Origin: Listeria valentina
Lineage (GTDB): Bacteria; Bacillota; Bacilli; Lactobacillales; Listeriaceae
Direction: 5' to 3'
DNA length: 50,582 nucleotides
NCBI RefSeq assembly: GCF_011800755.1
Contig: NZ_JAATJW010000013.1
Span: forward strand, 1 to 50,582
Positions 16,610 through 26,092 of this stretch are shown piece after piece. The notes under the pieces are model-generated. The model was not told the origin of the DNA. It searched no databases and saw nothing but the letters and a program-made list of their open reading frames with translations. The position numbers were made by a program, and so were the translations under genes. The first letter of the stretch is position 1; the number at the start of each line of letters is the position of its first letter.

Positions 16610-19408
16610 TTATTCCTCTTCTTCCTCAAAAAAGTTCGTCATTTCTTCTAGCAAGATCGATTTTTCACCTTTGATTTCCGTCACAGCCGGAATGGAATTT
16701 AAAAAACTTTGACCAAAACTTGTCGTATCGACACGATTATCAAAGATTACGACCATCCCTCGGTCCGTTTCACGCCGAATCAAACGGCCAAATCCTTGTT
16801 TAAAGCGCAGAACAGCTTGTGGAAGTGAAAAAGTTTGAAACGCATTTTCGCCACGCTTTTTATGCAAATCAATTTGTGCCTTCGTATAAGGATCATCAAG
16901 TGGTGCAAATGGCAAACGAACAATCACAAGGCAACTCAGAGCTTCACCTGGGATATCGATTCCTTCCCAAAAGCTTGTTGTTCCAAGTAATACTGCTCGG
17001 TCAAATTGGCGAAATTGCTTCGTTAGGCGGTTAACACTTCCGCTTGAAATGCCTTGTCCGAGAATCATATATTCTTCCAGTTCTTGCCGCTCTTTCAAAT
17101 AGCTATAAACGAGACGCAGCATTTCATGCGAAGTGAAAAGTACAAGCATCTTTCCTTTTGTAATCAATAACATTTCTGTTAAATAATCCGCAAGTATTCG
17201 CGTATAATCTTGAACGGGTGTGCCTTTAATTTGTGGCATATCGCTTGGAATCAAGACACGAGCATGATCTGCATAATTAAACGGCGACGGGATTTGCGCT
17301 TCAATTAATTCTGATTCACTAAGCCCTAGTTCTTTTTTTATATAGGAGAACTTTCCGTTTACAGAAAGTGTAGCTGACGTTAAAATGACACTTTCCTTTT
17401 TGGAAAAGAACGCTTCTTTTAATGCCTCTTCTGGTGTCATGTAAGAACCAATGATCCGCAAACTTGAAACATGATGGTTTTTGTCCGACTCAAGCGTAAT
17501 CGTCATTACTTCTTCGCCCTTCACTTCAAGCCGCTTAAATTCGTCACTCATCGCTTTCCAGTCAAGTAAAAACGAGTAGACTTCTTCCACAAAAGCTGTT
17601 TCTGCTTCTTTTAGTGGCGCTTCAGCTCGTCCCTTTTCAAGCAAATTGCTTAAATGTCGCTCTACTTCGTGGAAAAGGACAGCCACGTTATCCGCCGCAT
17701 AACGAAGCGTTTCCGTGAAATGCACCACCTCCCGATTTTCGATCAAAACAAGCTTCGTATCCGCTTTTTTCGTACCTACAAGCAAGGCATGTAACTCCGA
17801 AAAAAAGCTTTCGATCGCCTCGTTTAATTTCACTTGTGCAATATTTAAATCAAATAAACTTTCCTCCCCCGGAAATACAAAAGCAAGCCGACTAAGGAGC
17901 GAATATTTTTCGAGTGTTCCTAATTGGTTTAGGAAATATTTTACTTTGCGATAAGACAAAATAAAGCTTTTTTTCTCGCGAGCACTCTCCGCAAAATGAT
18001 GTGCCTCATCAATGACTGCAACCGAATAGTCTGGTAGAATTTTTCTTTCTTGAAAATGATCGGCCAAAAGAAGCGCGTGATTAACGATCAAAAGATCCGC
18101 TCGTTTCGCTTTTTCAACACTGAATTTGTAAAAATCATGTTGAATAAACGGATCATCTCCTTCCGGTAAATACCAACCCGTGTGTTTTAAACGGTTCCAG
18201 AAAAGCGCGCCCCCGCTTGATAAATTGACTTCATCAATATCCCCTGTTTCCGTTTCAGACAGCCAAACCAAAAGTTTCATTTTCGTCACAACCACGTCAT
18301 ATTGCGGATCGGATTCATTCAAGAGTTGCTCGAACTTAAAGAGATTGAGATAATGCTCACGTCCCTTCAAAACTTCCGCTTGAACATCCATTCCCGCAAG
18401 ACTTCTCGCAAGCGGCACATCCTTTTCAAAAAGTTGTGCCTGTAAAGCATTCGTATATGTACTGATTAAAACAGGCTCCTGCCTGTCCTTGGCTATATAA
18501 AGAGCCGGCAAAAAATAGCCCAAAGATTTCCCGATCCCAGTTCCTGCCTCAATCAAAGCATGTTTTTTCTCCACCATCGCACGGTACACCAAATTCATCA
18601 TTTCAAACTGGCCATTTCTTGCATAAAGCGGTGTCCCCGCTTGTTTTAACAAGGCTTTCTTTTCCTCCACTTCTTGCGGGAAAGTTCGGCCAGAATCTGC
18701 TTTTTTGGCTTGAGTTTTCGGTAACTGTTTTTTGCGCAATACAAGGCCACGATAAACAAATAAATGATCTTGAATTTCCTCGCGCTGCTTTCCTTTTTTC
18801 ATCTCGATTTCAAATAAAAGTGTTGGCAAGTGATTTTTAAGTGGGCTAGAAACAGCTGTTAATTTTTCAACAAGTGGTAGCGGCAAACGTTCTAGTTTGG
18901 CTAGCAGCTGAATGAGCAAAAGAGCCGTGACTTCCGCATCGCTATCTGCTTGGTGCGGATTTTCATGAGCCAGTCCAAATTCATCCCCGAGGTCCTGCAA
19001 CTTGTAGCTATCAATTTCTGGATATAGAATCCGCGCTAATTCTACCGTATCAAGAAGTGGAATCTTGGGTGGTGTCATTCCGATTCGAAGCATTTCCTTT
19101 TGCAAAAAAGTCCAATCAAACGAAACATTGTGCGCCACAAAAATAGTCCCTTCTAGTAGGGCATAAATCGTTTCCGCTACATCTTCAAAAAGTGGCGCAT
19201 CACGAACGTCACTCGAATCAATCCCCGTAAGTTCTTTAATAAACGGCGGGATCGGTTTTTCTGGGTTAATAAAAGTTGAAAAGCGCTGAACAATTTTTCC
19301 GTCTTCTACCATTACGGCTGCGAACTGGATAATTCGATCTTCTCTTGAAGCTTGGTTCCCAGTGGTCTCAAGATCAACCACCACATATTTTTTCAATCTG
19401 CTTTTCAT
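16610..19408 (-). CDS. dinG: DinG-family 3'-5' exonuclease/helicase-like protein
   Basis: Nucleic acid exonuclease linked to an XPD-like helicase module. The 932 residues open with a DEDDh exonuclease domain (about 1-170: VVVDLETTG, AHNVSFDWTF, HQADSDAEVT). A superfamily 2 helicase region follows, with Walker A AGTGIGKS (about 292), the DEAH box VIDEAHHF, and the C-terminal motif GFGRLIRRETDRG. The four Cys of the iron-sulfur XPD/DinG helicases are not evident, as in other Gram-positive DinG proteins that act mainly as nucleases. The start is ATG 19406-19408 with GGAAGGTGAAG upstream. Confidence 0.92.
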   Translation of the reverse strand: MKSRLKKYVVVDLETTGNQASREDRIIQFAAVMVEDGKIVQRFSTFINPEKPIPPFIKELTGIDSSDVRDAPLFEDVAETIYALLEGTIFVAHNVSFDWTFLQKEMLRIGMTPPKIPLLDTVELARILYPEIDSYKLQDLGDEFGLAHENPHQADSDAEVTALLLIQLLAKLERLPLPLVEKLTAVSSPLKNHLPTLLFEIEMKKGKQREEIQDHLFVYRGLVLRKKQLPKTQAKKADSGRTFPQEVEEKKALLKQAGTPLYARNGQFEMMNLVYRAMVEKKHALIEAGTGIGKSLGYFLPALYIAKDRQEPVLISTYTNALQAQLFEKDVPLARSLAGMDVQAEVLKGREHYLNLFKFEQLLNESDPQYDVVVTKMKLLVWLSETETGDIDEVNLSSGGALFWNRLKHTGWYLPEGDDPFIQHDFYKFSVEKAKRADLLIVNHALLLADHFQERKILPDYSVAVIDEAHHFAESAREKKSFILSYRKVKYFLNQLGTLEKYSLLSRLAFVFPGEESLFDLNIAQVKLNEAIESFFSELHALLVGTKKADTKLVLIENREVVHFTETLRYAADNVAVLFHEVERHLSNLLEKGRAEAPLKEAETAFVEEVYSFLLDWKAMSDEFKRLEVKGEEVMTITLESDKNHHVSSLRIIGSYMTPEEALKEAFFSKKESVILTSATLSVNGKFSYIKKELGLSESELIEAQIPSPFNYADHARVLIPSDMPQIKGTPVQDYTRILADYLTEMLLITKGKMLVLFTSHEMLRLVYSYLKERQELEEYMILGQGISSGSVNRLTKQFRQFDRAVLLGTTSFWEGIDIPGEALSCLVIVRLPFAPLDDPYTKAQIDLHKKRGENAFQTFSLPQAVLRFKQGFGRLIRRETDRGMVVIFDNRVDTTSFGQSFLNSIPAVTEIKGEKSILLEEMTNFFEEEEE

Positions 19409-19445
19409 TCTCTTCACCTTCCTAAAACTCGATCCGCCGTATTTT

Positions 19446-19832
19446 TTATTCGAGTGTTGCTCCCGGCAATTCCTGATAGAGCCTTTCCACAATTTGATTT
19501 TGTTCACCCAGTACAATCACCTTCGGAACTAGTTTCCTTGCTTCTTCCGTTTCCATCTCTGCGTAACCCATAATAATAATCGTATCACCAGGAGCAACGA
19601 GCCTAGCTGCGGCACCATTCACACAAATCACACCACTTCCATGTGCGCCTTCTATGATATACGTTTCAAATCGTGCTCCATTATGATTATCAACAATTTG
19701 AACCCGCTCATTTGGCAAAAGCCCCGTTGCTTCCAGTAAATCCGCATCAATCGTAATACTTCCCACATAATTCAAATTGGCTTCCGTTACTTTTGCGCGG
19801 TGAATTTTAGCAAACATCATCGTTCGTAGCAT
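19446..19832 (-). CDS. panD: Aspartate 1-decarboxylase proenzyme
   Basis: Makes beta-alanine for pantothenate by decarboxylating aspartate. The 128-residue proenzyme has the self-cleavage site YVGSITID, where Gly-Ser processing creates the pyruvoyl cofactor. It also has the family blocks [19 protein letters not shown] (present here as HNGARFETY) and [12 protein letters not shown]. The start is ATG at 19830-19832 with GGAGGTG six bases before it. An upstream GTG lies inside the ribosome site. The start lies 26 bases inside the end of panC, so translation is coupled in panB-panC-panD. Confidence 0.96.
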   Translation of the reverse strand: MLRTMMFAKIHRAKVTEANLNYVGSITIDADLLEATGLLPNERVQIVDNHNGARFETYIIEGAHGSGVICVNGAAARLVAPGDTIIIMGYAEMETEEARKLVPKVIVLGEQNQIVERLYQELPGATLE

Positions 19833-20682
19833 TCGTTTCACCTCCGCTCAGCCGCACAATCTCATTATCTATCAAACGCGCTTTTTCATACTGCACCGCG
19901 ATAGCAAGAATGATGGGTTTTGTAAAATTCGTAACGGGTTTAAAATCTGGATAACTATAGAGTGCTAAATAATCGAGTTTCAAAGTAGCCACACGAAGCA
20001 CTTCCCGAACCGCATCCAAAATTTCATTTTCATTTTGGCAACCATCCAAAATACGTGCCTTCCCGGCTAAAAGCGCTTGATGAATCACAGGAGCTTCTTT
20101 TCGTTCTTCTTTTAGCAGATTAACATTCCGACTACTTTTTGCGAGTCCGTCTGGCTCCCGCACCGTTTCGACTACTCGAATGTCCACCGGTAAAAAATAG
20201 TCAGAAACAAAATTTTGAACCACCGCAACTTGTTGCGCATCTTTTTGCCCAAAATAAGCACGATCTGGCTGAACGAGCATAAATAATTTTAAAAGCACCG
20301 TCAAGACTCCATCAAAGTGTCCCGGGCGTCCCTTCCCGTCCAAAACATCAACAGCTTGAACCGCTTTTATCTGGGCACTCACGTCTTTTGGATAAATCTC
20401 TTCCACTGGGGGAATAAATAAAAGATCCACACCTGCACGTTCACTTTGTTTTTGATCTTTTTCCTCATCACGCGGATAAGCCTCTAAATCCTCGTTTGGA
20501 CCAAACTGTGTCGGATTCACGAAGACGCTTGCCACAACAAATTCATTTTCTAAGCGAGCTTTTTCCATCAAGGCAAGATGTCCTTCGTGCAAATAACCCA
20601 TCGTCGGTACAAAGCCAATGCTTTTATTTGCTTGCTGGGAGAGAATAGCTTTTAACGCTCTTTTCGAACGAACAACTTGCAT
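19807..20682 (-). CDS. panC: Pantothenate synthetase
   Basis: Condenses pantoate and beta-alanine with ATP to give pantothenate. The 291 residues carry the nucleotidyl-transferase HIGH-type motif in [12 protein letters not shown] (His pair near residue 35), [20 protein letters not shown], the [15 protein letters not shown] loop, YFGQKDAQQ and the KSSRN (KMSKS-like) motif. All are typical. The ATG at 20680-20682 overlaps the panB stop (TGATG). A GTG one codon upstream is equally placed relative to GGAGG, so the start is uncertain by one residue. Confidence 0.95.
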   Translation of the reverse strand: MQVVRSKRALKAILSQQANKSIGFVPTMGYLHEGHLALMEKARLENEFVVASVFVNPTQFGPNEDLEAYPRDEEKDQKQSERAGVDLLFIPPVEEIYPKDVSAQIKAVQAVDVLDGKGRPGHFDGVLTVLLKLFMLVQPDRAYFGQKDAQQVAVVQNFVSDYFLPVDIRVVETVREPDGLAKSSRNVNLLKEERKEAPVIHQALLAGKARILDGCQNENEILDAVREVLRVATLKLDYLALYSYPDFKPVTNFTKPIILAIAVQYEKARLIDNEIVRLSGGETNATNDDVC

Positions 20683-21521
20683 CACGCATTTCCTCCCCCG
20701 TAAAGACCTCGAAGCTCTTCTTCTTTCATCGTAAACGAGTGAGCATCCGTAGGGAATTTTTCCGTTTTCACATCGGTCAGATACGCTTTAAGCGCTGGTT
20801 CAATCAATTGATCTACTTCTGCATAAGCTTTGACAAATTTCGCCCGGCGAGAAATTCCGTATCCAACAATATCGTGATACACGAGTACTTGCCCATCCGT
20901 TCCTGCGCCTGCTCCGATACCAATAGTCGGAATCGTAAGCATCTCTGTGACTTTTTTAGCTAACTGTTTCGGGATAGCTTCAAGAACAAGTGCAATAGCT
21001 CCTGCGGCTTCGATTTCCTTTGCTTGACGAAGGAGCTCATTTGCTTCTTCCGAAGATTTTGCGCGGACTTTATAACTTCCAGTAAGGCCAACACTTTGCG
21101 GAGTGAGCCCAAGGTGAGCTACAACCGGCGCTCCTGCTTCTGTAAGAGAACGAATTTTCTCTATAACAAGCCCTGCTCCTTCCAGTTTAATCGCATCCAC
21201 GCCACCTTCTTGGATAAGCAAGCGTGCATTTTGATGTGTCTCAGTTGTTGAACCATGGTAACTCATAAAAGGCATATCGCTCACAACAAACGTATCCGGG
21301 GCTCCTCGTTTTACAGCTTTTGTATGGTGAATCATATCAGAAAGCGTCACGGGAACGGTCGATTCATATCCAAGTACCACCATTCCAAGTGAGTCCCCAA
21401 CGAGAATCATGTCCATTCCAGCTGCCTCCGCATTCCGCGCTGAAGGGTAATCATAAGCTGTCATCATCACAATTTTTTCAGAACGCGACTTCATTTCTAA
21501 AAAATCGATCGGTTTCTTCAT
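20682..21521 (-). CDS. panB: 3-methyl-2-oxobutanoate hydroxymethyltransferase
   Basis: First committed step of pantothenate synthesis: adds a hydroxymethyl group from methylene-tetrahydrofolate to ketoisovalerate. The 279 residues contain [14 protein letters not shown], the Mg-binding [28 protein letters not shown] (here IKLEGAG) and IPTIGIGAG. Together these define PanB. The start is ATG at 21519-21521 after AAAGGATGG. The long upstream in-frame extension (to 21632) has no ribosome site and overlaps the promoter. First gene of the panBCD operon. Confidence 0.95.
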   Translation of the reverse strand: MKKPIDFLEMKSRSEKIVMMTAYDYPSARNAEAAGMDMILVGDSLGMVVLGYESTVPVTLSDMIHHTKAVKRGAPDTFVVSDMPFMSYHGSTTETHQNARLLIQEGGVDAIKLEGAGLVIEKIRSLTEAGAPVVAHLGLTPQSVGLTGSYKVRAKSSEEANELLRQAKEIEAAGAIALVLEAIPKQLAKKVTEMLTIPTIGIGAGAGTDGQVLVYHDIVGYGISRRAKFVKAYAEVDQLIEPALKAYLTDVKTEKFPTDAHSFTMKEEELRGLYGGGNA

Positions 21522-21637
21522 TTTTCCATCCTTTCGTCCATGTTCGAGTATCGAATCACGGCAAAAAATTAATCTTTTGAAGGTAGGGCCGTATCGTTTC
21601 CCCTGGAATACAATCAATTCGCCCAGCTTCATCTGCT

Positions 21638-21646
21638 ATCTTATCA
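21638..21646 (-). promoter_or_regulatory. Extended -10 promoter of the panBCD operon
   Basis: TGATAAGAT on the minus strand (hexamer TAAGAT at 21638-21643) is an extended -10 with a weak -35 (TTTAAG, 17 bases upstream). The same TGATAAGAT occurs in the folE and aroC promoters. It lies between the terminator at 21682-21709 and panB. Confidence 0.65.
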
Positions 21647-21681
21647 CATTTTTAAGCCCTCTTAAAGTTTAGCGCGTAAAG

Positions 21682-21709
21682 AAAAAGCACCTGTCAAAGG
21701 ACCGGTGCT
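21682..21709 (-). terminator. Terminator of the small gene at 21708-21956
   Basis: AGCACC and GGTGCT (with an inner GTC/GAC extension and a four-base loop) are followed by TTTTTC on the minus strand. The stem begins at the stop codon of the small gene. It isolates that gene from the panBCD promoter. Confidence 0.85.
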
Positions 21710-21956
21710 ACTTTGTTTCTCTAGATGGAAAAGGAATAATTTGGAGGGTACTTTCCGTATCTTTTTCTTTCTCCGCTCCCTCTCCACTTTCAACTTGCTT
21801 AAGCAAATCAATGCTTAACTCATCAATCAAATTTTCACTTTGTCTAACGATTTCCCAAAAAGCTCTAGCCTCGCTTGGATCTTGCTTGAAAATATCTTCA
21901 AGCGTTTTTCGCGCTAGCGTCATGCGCTCTTCCTTTCGCATGTACGGCTGCTCCAT
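21708..21956 (-). CDS. Small acidic protein of unknown function
   Basis: About 82 residues, soluble and mainly helical (for example LARKTLEDIFKQ and FWEIVRQSENLIDELSIDLL), with a Glu/Lys-rich segment near residue 70. It has no Cys, signal peptide or membrane segment, and I do not recognise the family. The ATG at 21954-21956 is chosen because GAGGGAG lies nine bases upstream. An earlier ATG (21965) sits on that site. A dedicated terminator right at the stop codon and a gap before it support a real single-gene unit between the thioredoxin-like lipoprotein and panB. Confidence 0.6.
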   Translation of the reverse strand: MEQPYMRKEERMTLARKTLEDIFKQDPSEARAFWEIVRQSENLIDELSIDLLKQVESGEGAEKEKDTESTLQIIPFPSRETK

Positions 21957-22081
21957 CTCGCTCATCTCCCTCAAAATAAAATCCTCACCTTTATTTTAGC
22001 ACTTCTTAAGCGAATAAATTGTGACGAAAAAATGAATTTTATTAGGAGAAAAGGGGATTTTAGCAAAAAAGTATTGCTTTT

Positions 22082-22552
22082 TTATAGTGAATTTTTTCTA
22101 AGCCAATTTGTAAGCTCTTTTTTAGAGTCATTTCCGTGAAAAACAGCTTGTACTTTTCCATTTTTAAAAGCAATTAATGACGGGACCGAATCGATTTTAA
22201 CTTGTTTTAAAGCACTGATCATCGCTTTACGATTTTTCTCACTAGCTCGGGCAGTATTATAGTAGTCAATCTTTCCCCAGTTGTTTTCCTTTAAAACCTC
22301 TTGTAAAATCGGCTGAAAAGCTTGGCAGTCTGGACAAGATGGCCGACCAACATAAACCACTTTATCCTGTTTGTCAAGCTGTATCTGTTGAAACTTTTCC
22401 GTCCCGATCGGATTCAAAAATGATTTGCCCTGTTTCTCTGTCTGCTCAGCCTTTTCATTTGATTCTTTATTAGATTCAGAAAATGAACCGCAAGCTCCTA
22501 GCAAAAGCAAAGCGACCATCGAAACTAGCAGTAGCTGGATAGATTTTCGCAT
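22082..22552 (-). CDS. Thioredoxin-like lipoprotein
   Basis: A 156-residue exported protein. A signal peptide ends in the lipobox LLGAC (Cys 21), then a Ser/Glu/Lys-rich linker, then a thioredoxin fold (about 50-156) with the active site CPDC in GRPSCPDCQAF and the cis-proline in VPSLIAF. It is expected on the outer face of the membrane as a disulfide oxidoreductase or reductant, like the bacteriocin-accessory thioredoxin group. Substrates are unknown. It is preceded by GAGGAGG and its own TATAAT. It occupies the position I recall for lmo1903 in Listeria. Confidence 0.88.
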   Translation of the reverse strand: MRKSIQLLLVSMVALLLLGACGSFSESNKESNEKAEQTEKQGKSFLNPIGTEKFQQIQLDKQDKVVYVGRPSCPDCQAFQPILQEVLKENNWGKIDYYNTARASEKNRKAMISALKQVKIDSVPSLIAFKNGKVQAVFHGNDSKKELTNWLRKNSL

Positions 22553-22571
22553 ATCAAACCTCCTCGTTTGG

Positions 22572-22600
22572 ATTATACCGGAAATCAGTTCAAATGAAAA
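22572..22600 (-). promoter_or_regulatory. Likely promoter of the thioredoxin-like lipoprotein gene
   Basis: TATAAT (22572-22577) on the minus strand with a weak -35 (TTTTCA) about 17 bases upstream. It lies just after the birA terminator and 20 bases before the start codon. Confidence 0.55.
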
Positions 22601-22636
22601 AAAGAAAAAAGGCGGATTTCAAGCCCACCTTTTTGG
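22601..22636 (-). terminator. Terminator downstream of birA
   Basis: AAAAAGGTGG and CCGCCTTTTTT pair (one G-U) across a nine-base loop on the minus strand, followed by more T residues. It ends the dapB-cca-birA group before the lipoprotein gene. Confidence 0.85.
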
Positions 22637-22687
22637 GAATTTCCAGTTTCACACCCTCATTTCCTGCAAAAAAAGCATTTTCAATCC

Positions 22688-23665
22688 TTAATTTTCAAAT
22701 TCGATGTCCGCAGAATAAATCGCATGTTGCACACCTTCATCGTCCCGGACAAATAAAACTCCCGTATCCGAAATCCCTTCGGCTTTCCCAGTGATGATAC
22801 CTTTTAACGTGCTCACTCGGATCCGCTTTGAAAAAGGAATCGCTTGCTCTTCCCAAAGTAACTTAATCGGAGCAAATCCCTGTTCAAGGTACAGTTTATA
22901 ATATTTTTCAAGCTGCTTAAAAATTTCCTGAATGATTTCCGTTCGTGAAAAGACTTGTCCCGCTTCGATTCGAAGAGATGTTGCTTTTTGCTTCAAGTCT
23001 TCTGGGAAAGCCGCTTGATTCACGTTAATCCCTATGCCGATGATAACCGCGTGAATCGTTTCCGCTTCTGCTTGCATTTCCGTTAACACACCACAAATCT
23101 TCCGTTTTCCAATATAAATATCATTGGGCCACTTGATTCTCGCCGCAAGCCCCGTCAACTTTTGAACCGCCTCCGAAACCGCGAGTGAAGCAATAAAAGT
23201 GAACTGTGGTACTTCCATAATCGGAATATCCGGCTTCAAAATCACACTCGTGAAGATCCCTTCTCCGCGGCTTGAGAGCCAGTCGCGCTTTAACCTTCCC
23301 TTACCAGCATTTTGAAAATCAGCCACGATTGCGGTTCCTTCCGGCGCACCGTTATTTACCTTTTCATGGGCGATCAGTTGCGTTGAAGCCACTTCCTCGT
23401 AAAAGTATAACGTGCGTCCGATAAATTCCGTTTCAAGACCTAACAGCAAACTATCTTTCGAGAAAAGCGTGCCAAATTTTTCTAGCCGGTAGCCTTTATT
23501 TCTGACCGCCTCAATTTGAAACCCTTCTTTACGAAGATTTTCCATATGTTTCCAAATCGCTGCCCGTGAAATCCCTAGCTGCTGAGCAATTTCTTCTCCG
23601 GATACAAACTGATCCACGTGCTTTGAAAAAAGCGCCAACAGTTTATCACGATTCTGACTTGCCAT
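22688..23665 (-). CDS. birA: Biotin-protein ligase / biotin operon repressor
   Basis: Bifunctional protein: attaches biotin to carboxylase carrier domains and, as biotinyl-AMP complex, represses biotin genes. The 325 residues have an N-terminal winged helix (about 5-65, SGEEIAQQLGISRAAIWKHM). The ligase domain has STQ, GKGRLKRDWLS (the GRGRxxRxW biotin loop), KWPNDIY and GIGINVN. A C-terminal SH3-like domain includes the GKAEGISDTGVLFV strand. Its start lies 20 bases inside the end of cca, giving translational coupling. No biotin genes are in this window. Confidence 0.95.
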   Translation of the reverse strand: MASQNRDKLLALFSKHVDQFVSGEEIAQQLGISRAAIWKHMENLRKEGFQIEAVRNKGYRLEKFGTLFSKDSLLLGLETEFIGRTLYFYEEVASTQLIAHEKVNNGAPEGTAIVADFQNAGKGRLKRDWLSSRGEGIFTSVILKPDIPIMEVPQFTFIASLAVSEAVQKLTGLAARIKWPNDIYIGKRKICGVLTEMQAEAETIHAVIIGIGINVNQAAFPEDLKQKATSLRIEAGQVFSRTEIIQEIFKQLEKYYKLYLEQGFAPIKLLWEEQAIPFSKRIRVSTLKGIITGKAEGISDTGVLFVRDDEGVQHAIYSADIEFEN

Positions 23666-24830
23666 CTAAAAGCCACCTCCTAATTGCTTCTTCTTGATTT
23701 TGAAGTTCTCCAGAAACAATTTTTTGCTCAATTTCCATTAATAATTCGCTAAGCCAAGGGCCTCCTGTTTTTTCATAAAAAGCCATCAAAAAACGTCCAT
23801 CAATCGCCATCTCTGACCGGGCATGGATCGGAAGCGCCTCATAATTTGCAAGTGCCACTTGTAGATCGTTTTCTTGCCCGATTAACGCCTTCCCGCTTTC
23901 CACAAGACGAATCCCTTCCGCTTGCGCTTGGTACAGCTTGTAATCCGTCCACGGCTTCTCTTCCTGTATTAATGCATAAGCTTGTTCCGTTCGTTTGATT
24001 TGCTGATTTGACAACTTCCAAGCCCTTAAAAACGCTCGAAGCGAATCCGGGCGCACAGCAAGAACGAGGCTCAGCCACACTAAATCTTCACTAGGCTTTT
24101 CATGAAACTTGAAACTTGCTAGTTTGGCGAGCTCCTCCTTTTTATCCAGAAGACCTGGCAAATAGCGTTCCATACAAGTTTCGATGATTAGCTTAAACGC
24201 GCAAGTGCGCCCTTTTCCTTGAACAAGCTTGACCCATTCTACGCGGATTCGTTCAACAGCCGTATGCGCAAGCAAACTAACCTCTTCTTTCAAGGCTTGT
24301 CTCGTTTTTTCCTCCAAGGTAAATTCGAGCTGACTTAAAAAGCGAACAGCCCGCATAATCCGTAAAGCATCTTCTCTGAAACGGTGCTCAGGCTCTCCAA
24401 CCGCTTTAATTTCCCGTCGCAAAATCGCTTTCTCTCCCGAAAATGGATCGTGCAGTTTTCCCGCCTTATCCATCGCAATAGCGTTCATGGTAAAATCCCG
24501 CCGTAGCAAATCTTCCTCAAGCGAACGAACGAATTTGACTTCACTGGGTCTTCTGAAATCCACGTATTTTCCTTCTGTCCGGAAAGTCGTGACTTCATAT
24601 AGTTCATCGCCGAGCCGAACCGTGACTGTCCCGTGCTCTATCCCGGTATCATAGGTTTTGTGAAACAGCTGCTTCACTTCTTCAGGAAAAGCACTTGTCG
24701 CAATGTCGACGTCGTTTACGTCACGCTTCAACAAATAATCGCGCACTGCTCCGCCAACGAAATAAGCTTCATAACCAGCTTGTTCTAAAGTTTCCAGTAC
24801 GGGAAGTGCTTCTTTAAAAATGAGATCCAT
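23646..24830 (-). CDS. cca: CCA-adding tRNA nucleotidyltransferase
   Basis: Class II enzyme that adds CCA to tRNA 3' ends. The 394 residues show the nucleotidyltransferase head FVGGAVRDYLL with the catalytic carboxylates in DVDIATSAFPEEV. They continue with RRDFTMNAIAMD and the neck motif RFREDALRIMRAVRF (EDxxR, which reads bases by amino-acid hydrogen bonds). The helical body and tail follow. The length fits the full CCA-adding family of Firmicutes. It precedes birA with a 20-base overlap and follows dapB after 27 bases. Confidence 0.95.
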   Translation of the reverse strand: MDLIFKEALPVLETLEQAGYEAYFVGGAVRDYLLKRDVNDVDIATSAFPEEVKQLFHKTYDTGIEHGTVTVRLGDELYEVTTFRTEGKYVDFRRPSEVKFVRSLEEDLLRRDFTMNAIAMDKAGKLHDPFSGEKAILRREIKAVGEPEHRFREDALRIMRAVRFLSQLEFTLEEKTRQALKEEVSLLAHTAVERIRVEWVKLVQGKGRTCAFKLIIETCMERYLPGLLDKKEELAKLASFKFHEKPSEDLVWLSLVLAVRPDSLRAFLRAWKLSNQQIKRTEQAYALIQEEKPWTDYKLYQAQAEGIRLVESGKALIGQENDLQVALANYEALPIHARSEMAIDGRFLMAFYEKTGGPWLSELLMEIEQKIVSGELQNQEEAIRRWLLDGKSES

Positions 24831-24857
24831 GGTTTTCTCCTGTTCTAAAAGAATTCC

Positions 24858-25649
24858 TTACAAAATATTTTCAAGACCATAAATCAGCGTTTTCCATTCC
24901 GCCGTTTTGCGGATTGCAAGCGTAACGCCAGACATGAACGAAACGCGATCATAGGAATCATGACGGATGGTGAGTCCTTGTCCAGCAGCTCCAAATAGTA
25001 CCTCTTGATGGGCAACTAAACCGGGCAAGCGAACACTATGAATGTGCATGCCTTCAAAATTGGCTCCACGCGCACCTGGCAATGTTTCTTTTTCATCTGG
25101 ATGGCCTTGCTCGATTTTTTCACGTGTTTTGGAAATCATTTCTGCCGTTTTCACCGCTGTTCCACTTGGCGCATCTAGTTTACGATCATGATGCAATTCA
25201 ATGATTTCAACATTTGGAAAGTAACGAGCTGCTTTTTCAGCAAATTGCATCATTAAAACCGCCCCCACTGCAAAGTTCGGCGCAATTAAACTTCCGGTTT
25301 GTTTTTCTTCGGCAAGTTTGGTTAGCTCCTCAATTTGTTCAGTCGTAAATCCAGTTGTTCCAACGATTGCCCGAACCCCGTGTTCAATGATCGTCTTCGT
25401 ATTTTGATAAGCGGAAGCTGGCGTCGTAAAATCAACAACCGCTTCAGGTTTTGCTTCTTGCAATAATTGTTTGAGATCTCCGTAAACCGGAACATCTTCT
25501 GCGTGAAACTCAGGCAGTTCGGCGATATTTTTTTCAGTTGGCTCGTGATCTAGTACCGCCACAAGTTCCATATCTTTTTCGGCAAGAACCGTTCGTACGA
25601 CTTCACTGCCCATTCTTCCTTTAAAACCAGATACTGCTACTTTAATCAT
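24858..25649 (-). CDS. dapB: 4-hydroxy-tetrahydrodipicolinate reductase
   Basis: Second dedicated step of lysine/diaminopimelate synthesis, NAD(P)H dependent. The 263 residues have the Rossmann motif [13 protein letters not shown], the VDFTTPASA segment, GTTGFT, and the substrate/catalytic signature [15 protein letters not shown]. The start is ATG at 25647-25649, overlapping the stop of the MazG-like gene by eight bases, with a GGAGG site inside that gene. Diaminopimelate made here feeds the peptidoglycan precursors used by PBP1A. A methylglyoxal synthase gene would be expected between dapB and cca in Listeria and is not there. Confidence 0.95.
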   Translation of the reverse strand: MIKVAVSGFKGRMGSEVVRTVLAEKDMELVAVLDHEPTEKNIAELPEFHAEDVPVYGDLKQLLQEAKPEAVVDFTTPASAYQNTKTIIEHGVRAIVGTTGFTTEQIEELTKLAEEKQTGSLIAPNFAVGAVLMMQFAEKAARYFPNVEIIELHHDRKLDAPSGTAVKTAEMISKTREKIEQGHPDEKETLPGARGANFEGMHIHSVRLPGLVAHQEVLFGAAGQGLTIRHDSYDRVSFMSGVTLAIRKTAEWKTLIYGLENIL

Positions 25650-25980
25650 TTTCGTTTTCCTCCTTTTTCGTCCAACGATCTTTGTCACGCGTCTTAAATT
25701 TGCGCATCACTCTGTCGTGAGCTTCTTCCATATCAATATCTAAAGAGTTTGCCATGCATGTTAAAACAAACAAGCAATCCCCTAGTTCTTCTTCGAGCGA
25801 TTTTTCTCCTTCAGAGGTTTTTTTCGGCTTTTCGCCATAATAATGGTTGATTTCACGTGCTAGCTCGCCTGTTTCTTCTGTAATACGAGCCATCATCGCA
25901 AGCGGTGAAAAATACCCTTCTTTAAACTGACCGATGAACTGATCGACTTCTTTTTGCATTTCTTGAATAGTCTTCGCCAC
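25642..25980 (-). CDS. MazG-like nucleotide pyrophosphohydrolase (YpjD type)
   Basis: All-alpha NTP pyrophosphohydrolase-like protein, 112 residues. The metal-binding pattern of the family is present: EETGEL (about 32-37) and, one helix on, [10 protein letters not shown]. It probably hydrolyses non-canonical or excess nucleoside triphosphates. Specificity cannot be read from the sequence. The start is GTG at 25978-25980 behind AAGGGGG. It is followed by dapB in an eight-base overlap, as the ypjD-dapB pair in Bacillus. Confidence 0.88.
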   Translation of the reverse strand: MAKTIQEMQKEVDQFIGQFKEGYFSPLAMMARITEETGELAREINHYYGEKPKKTSEGEKSLEEELGDCLFVLTCMANSLDIDMEEAHDRVMRKFKTRDKDRWTKKEENEND

Positions 25981-26092
25981 GTAAATTCCCCCTTCATTTA
26001 TGGTACACTAAAAAAGTGAACCCTGCATTCTGTTCTTATTATACCTAACCTACATAAATAACGTCTATCAAAGACCTAGAAAGGAGAAATTT

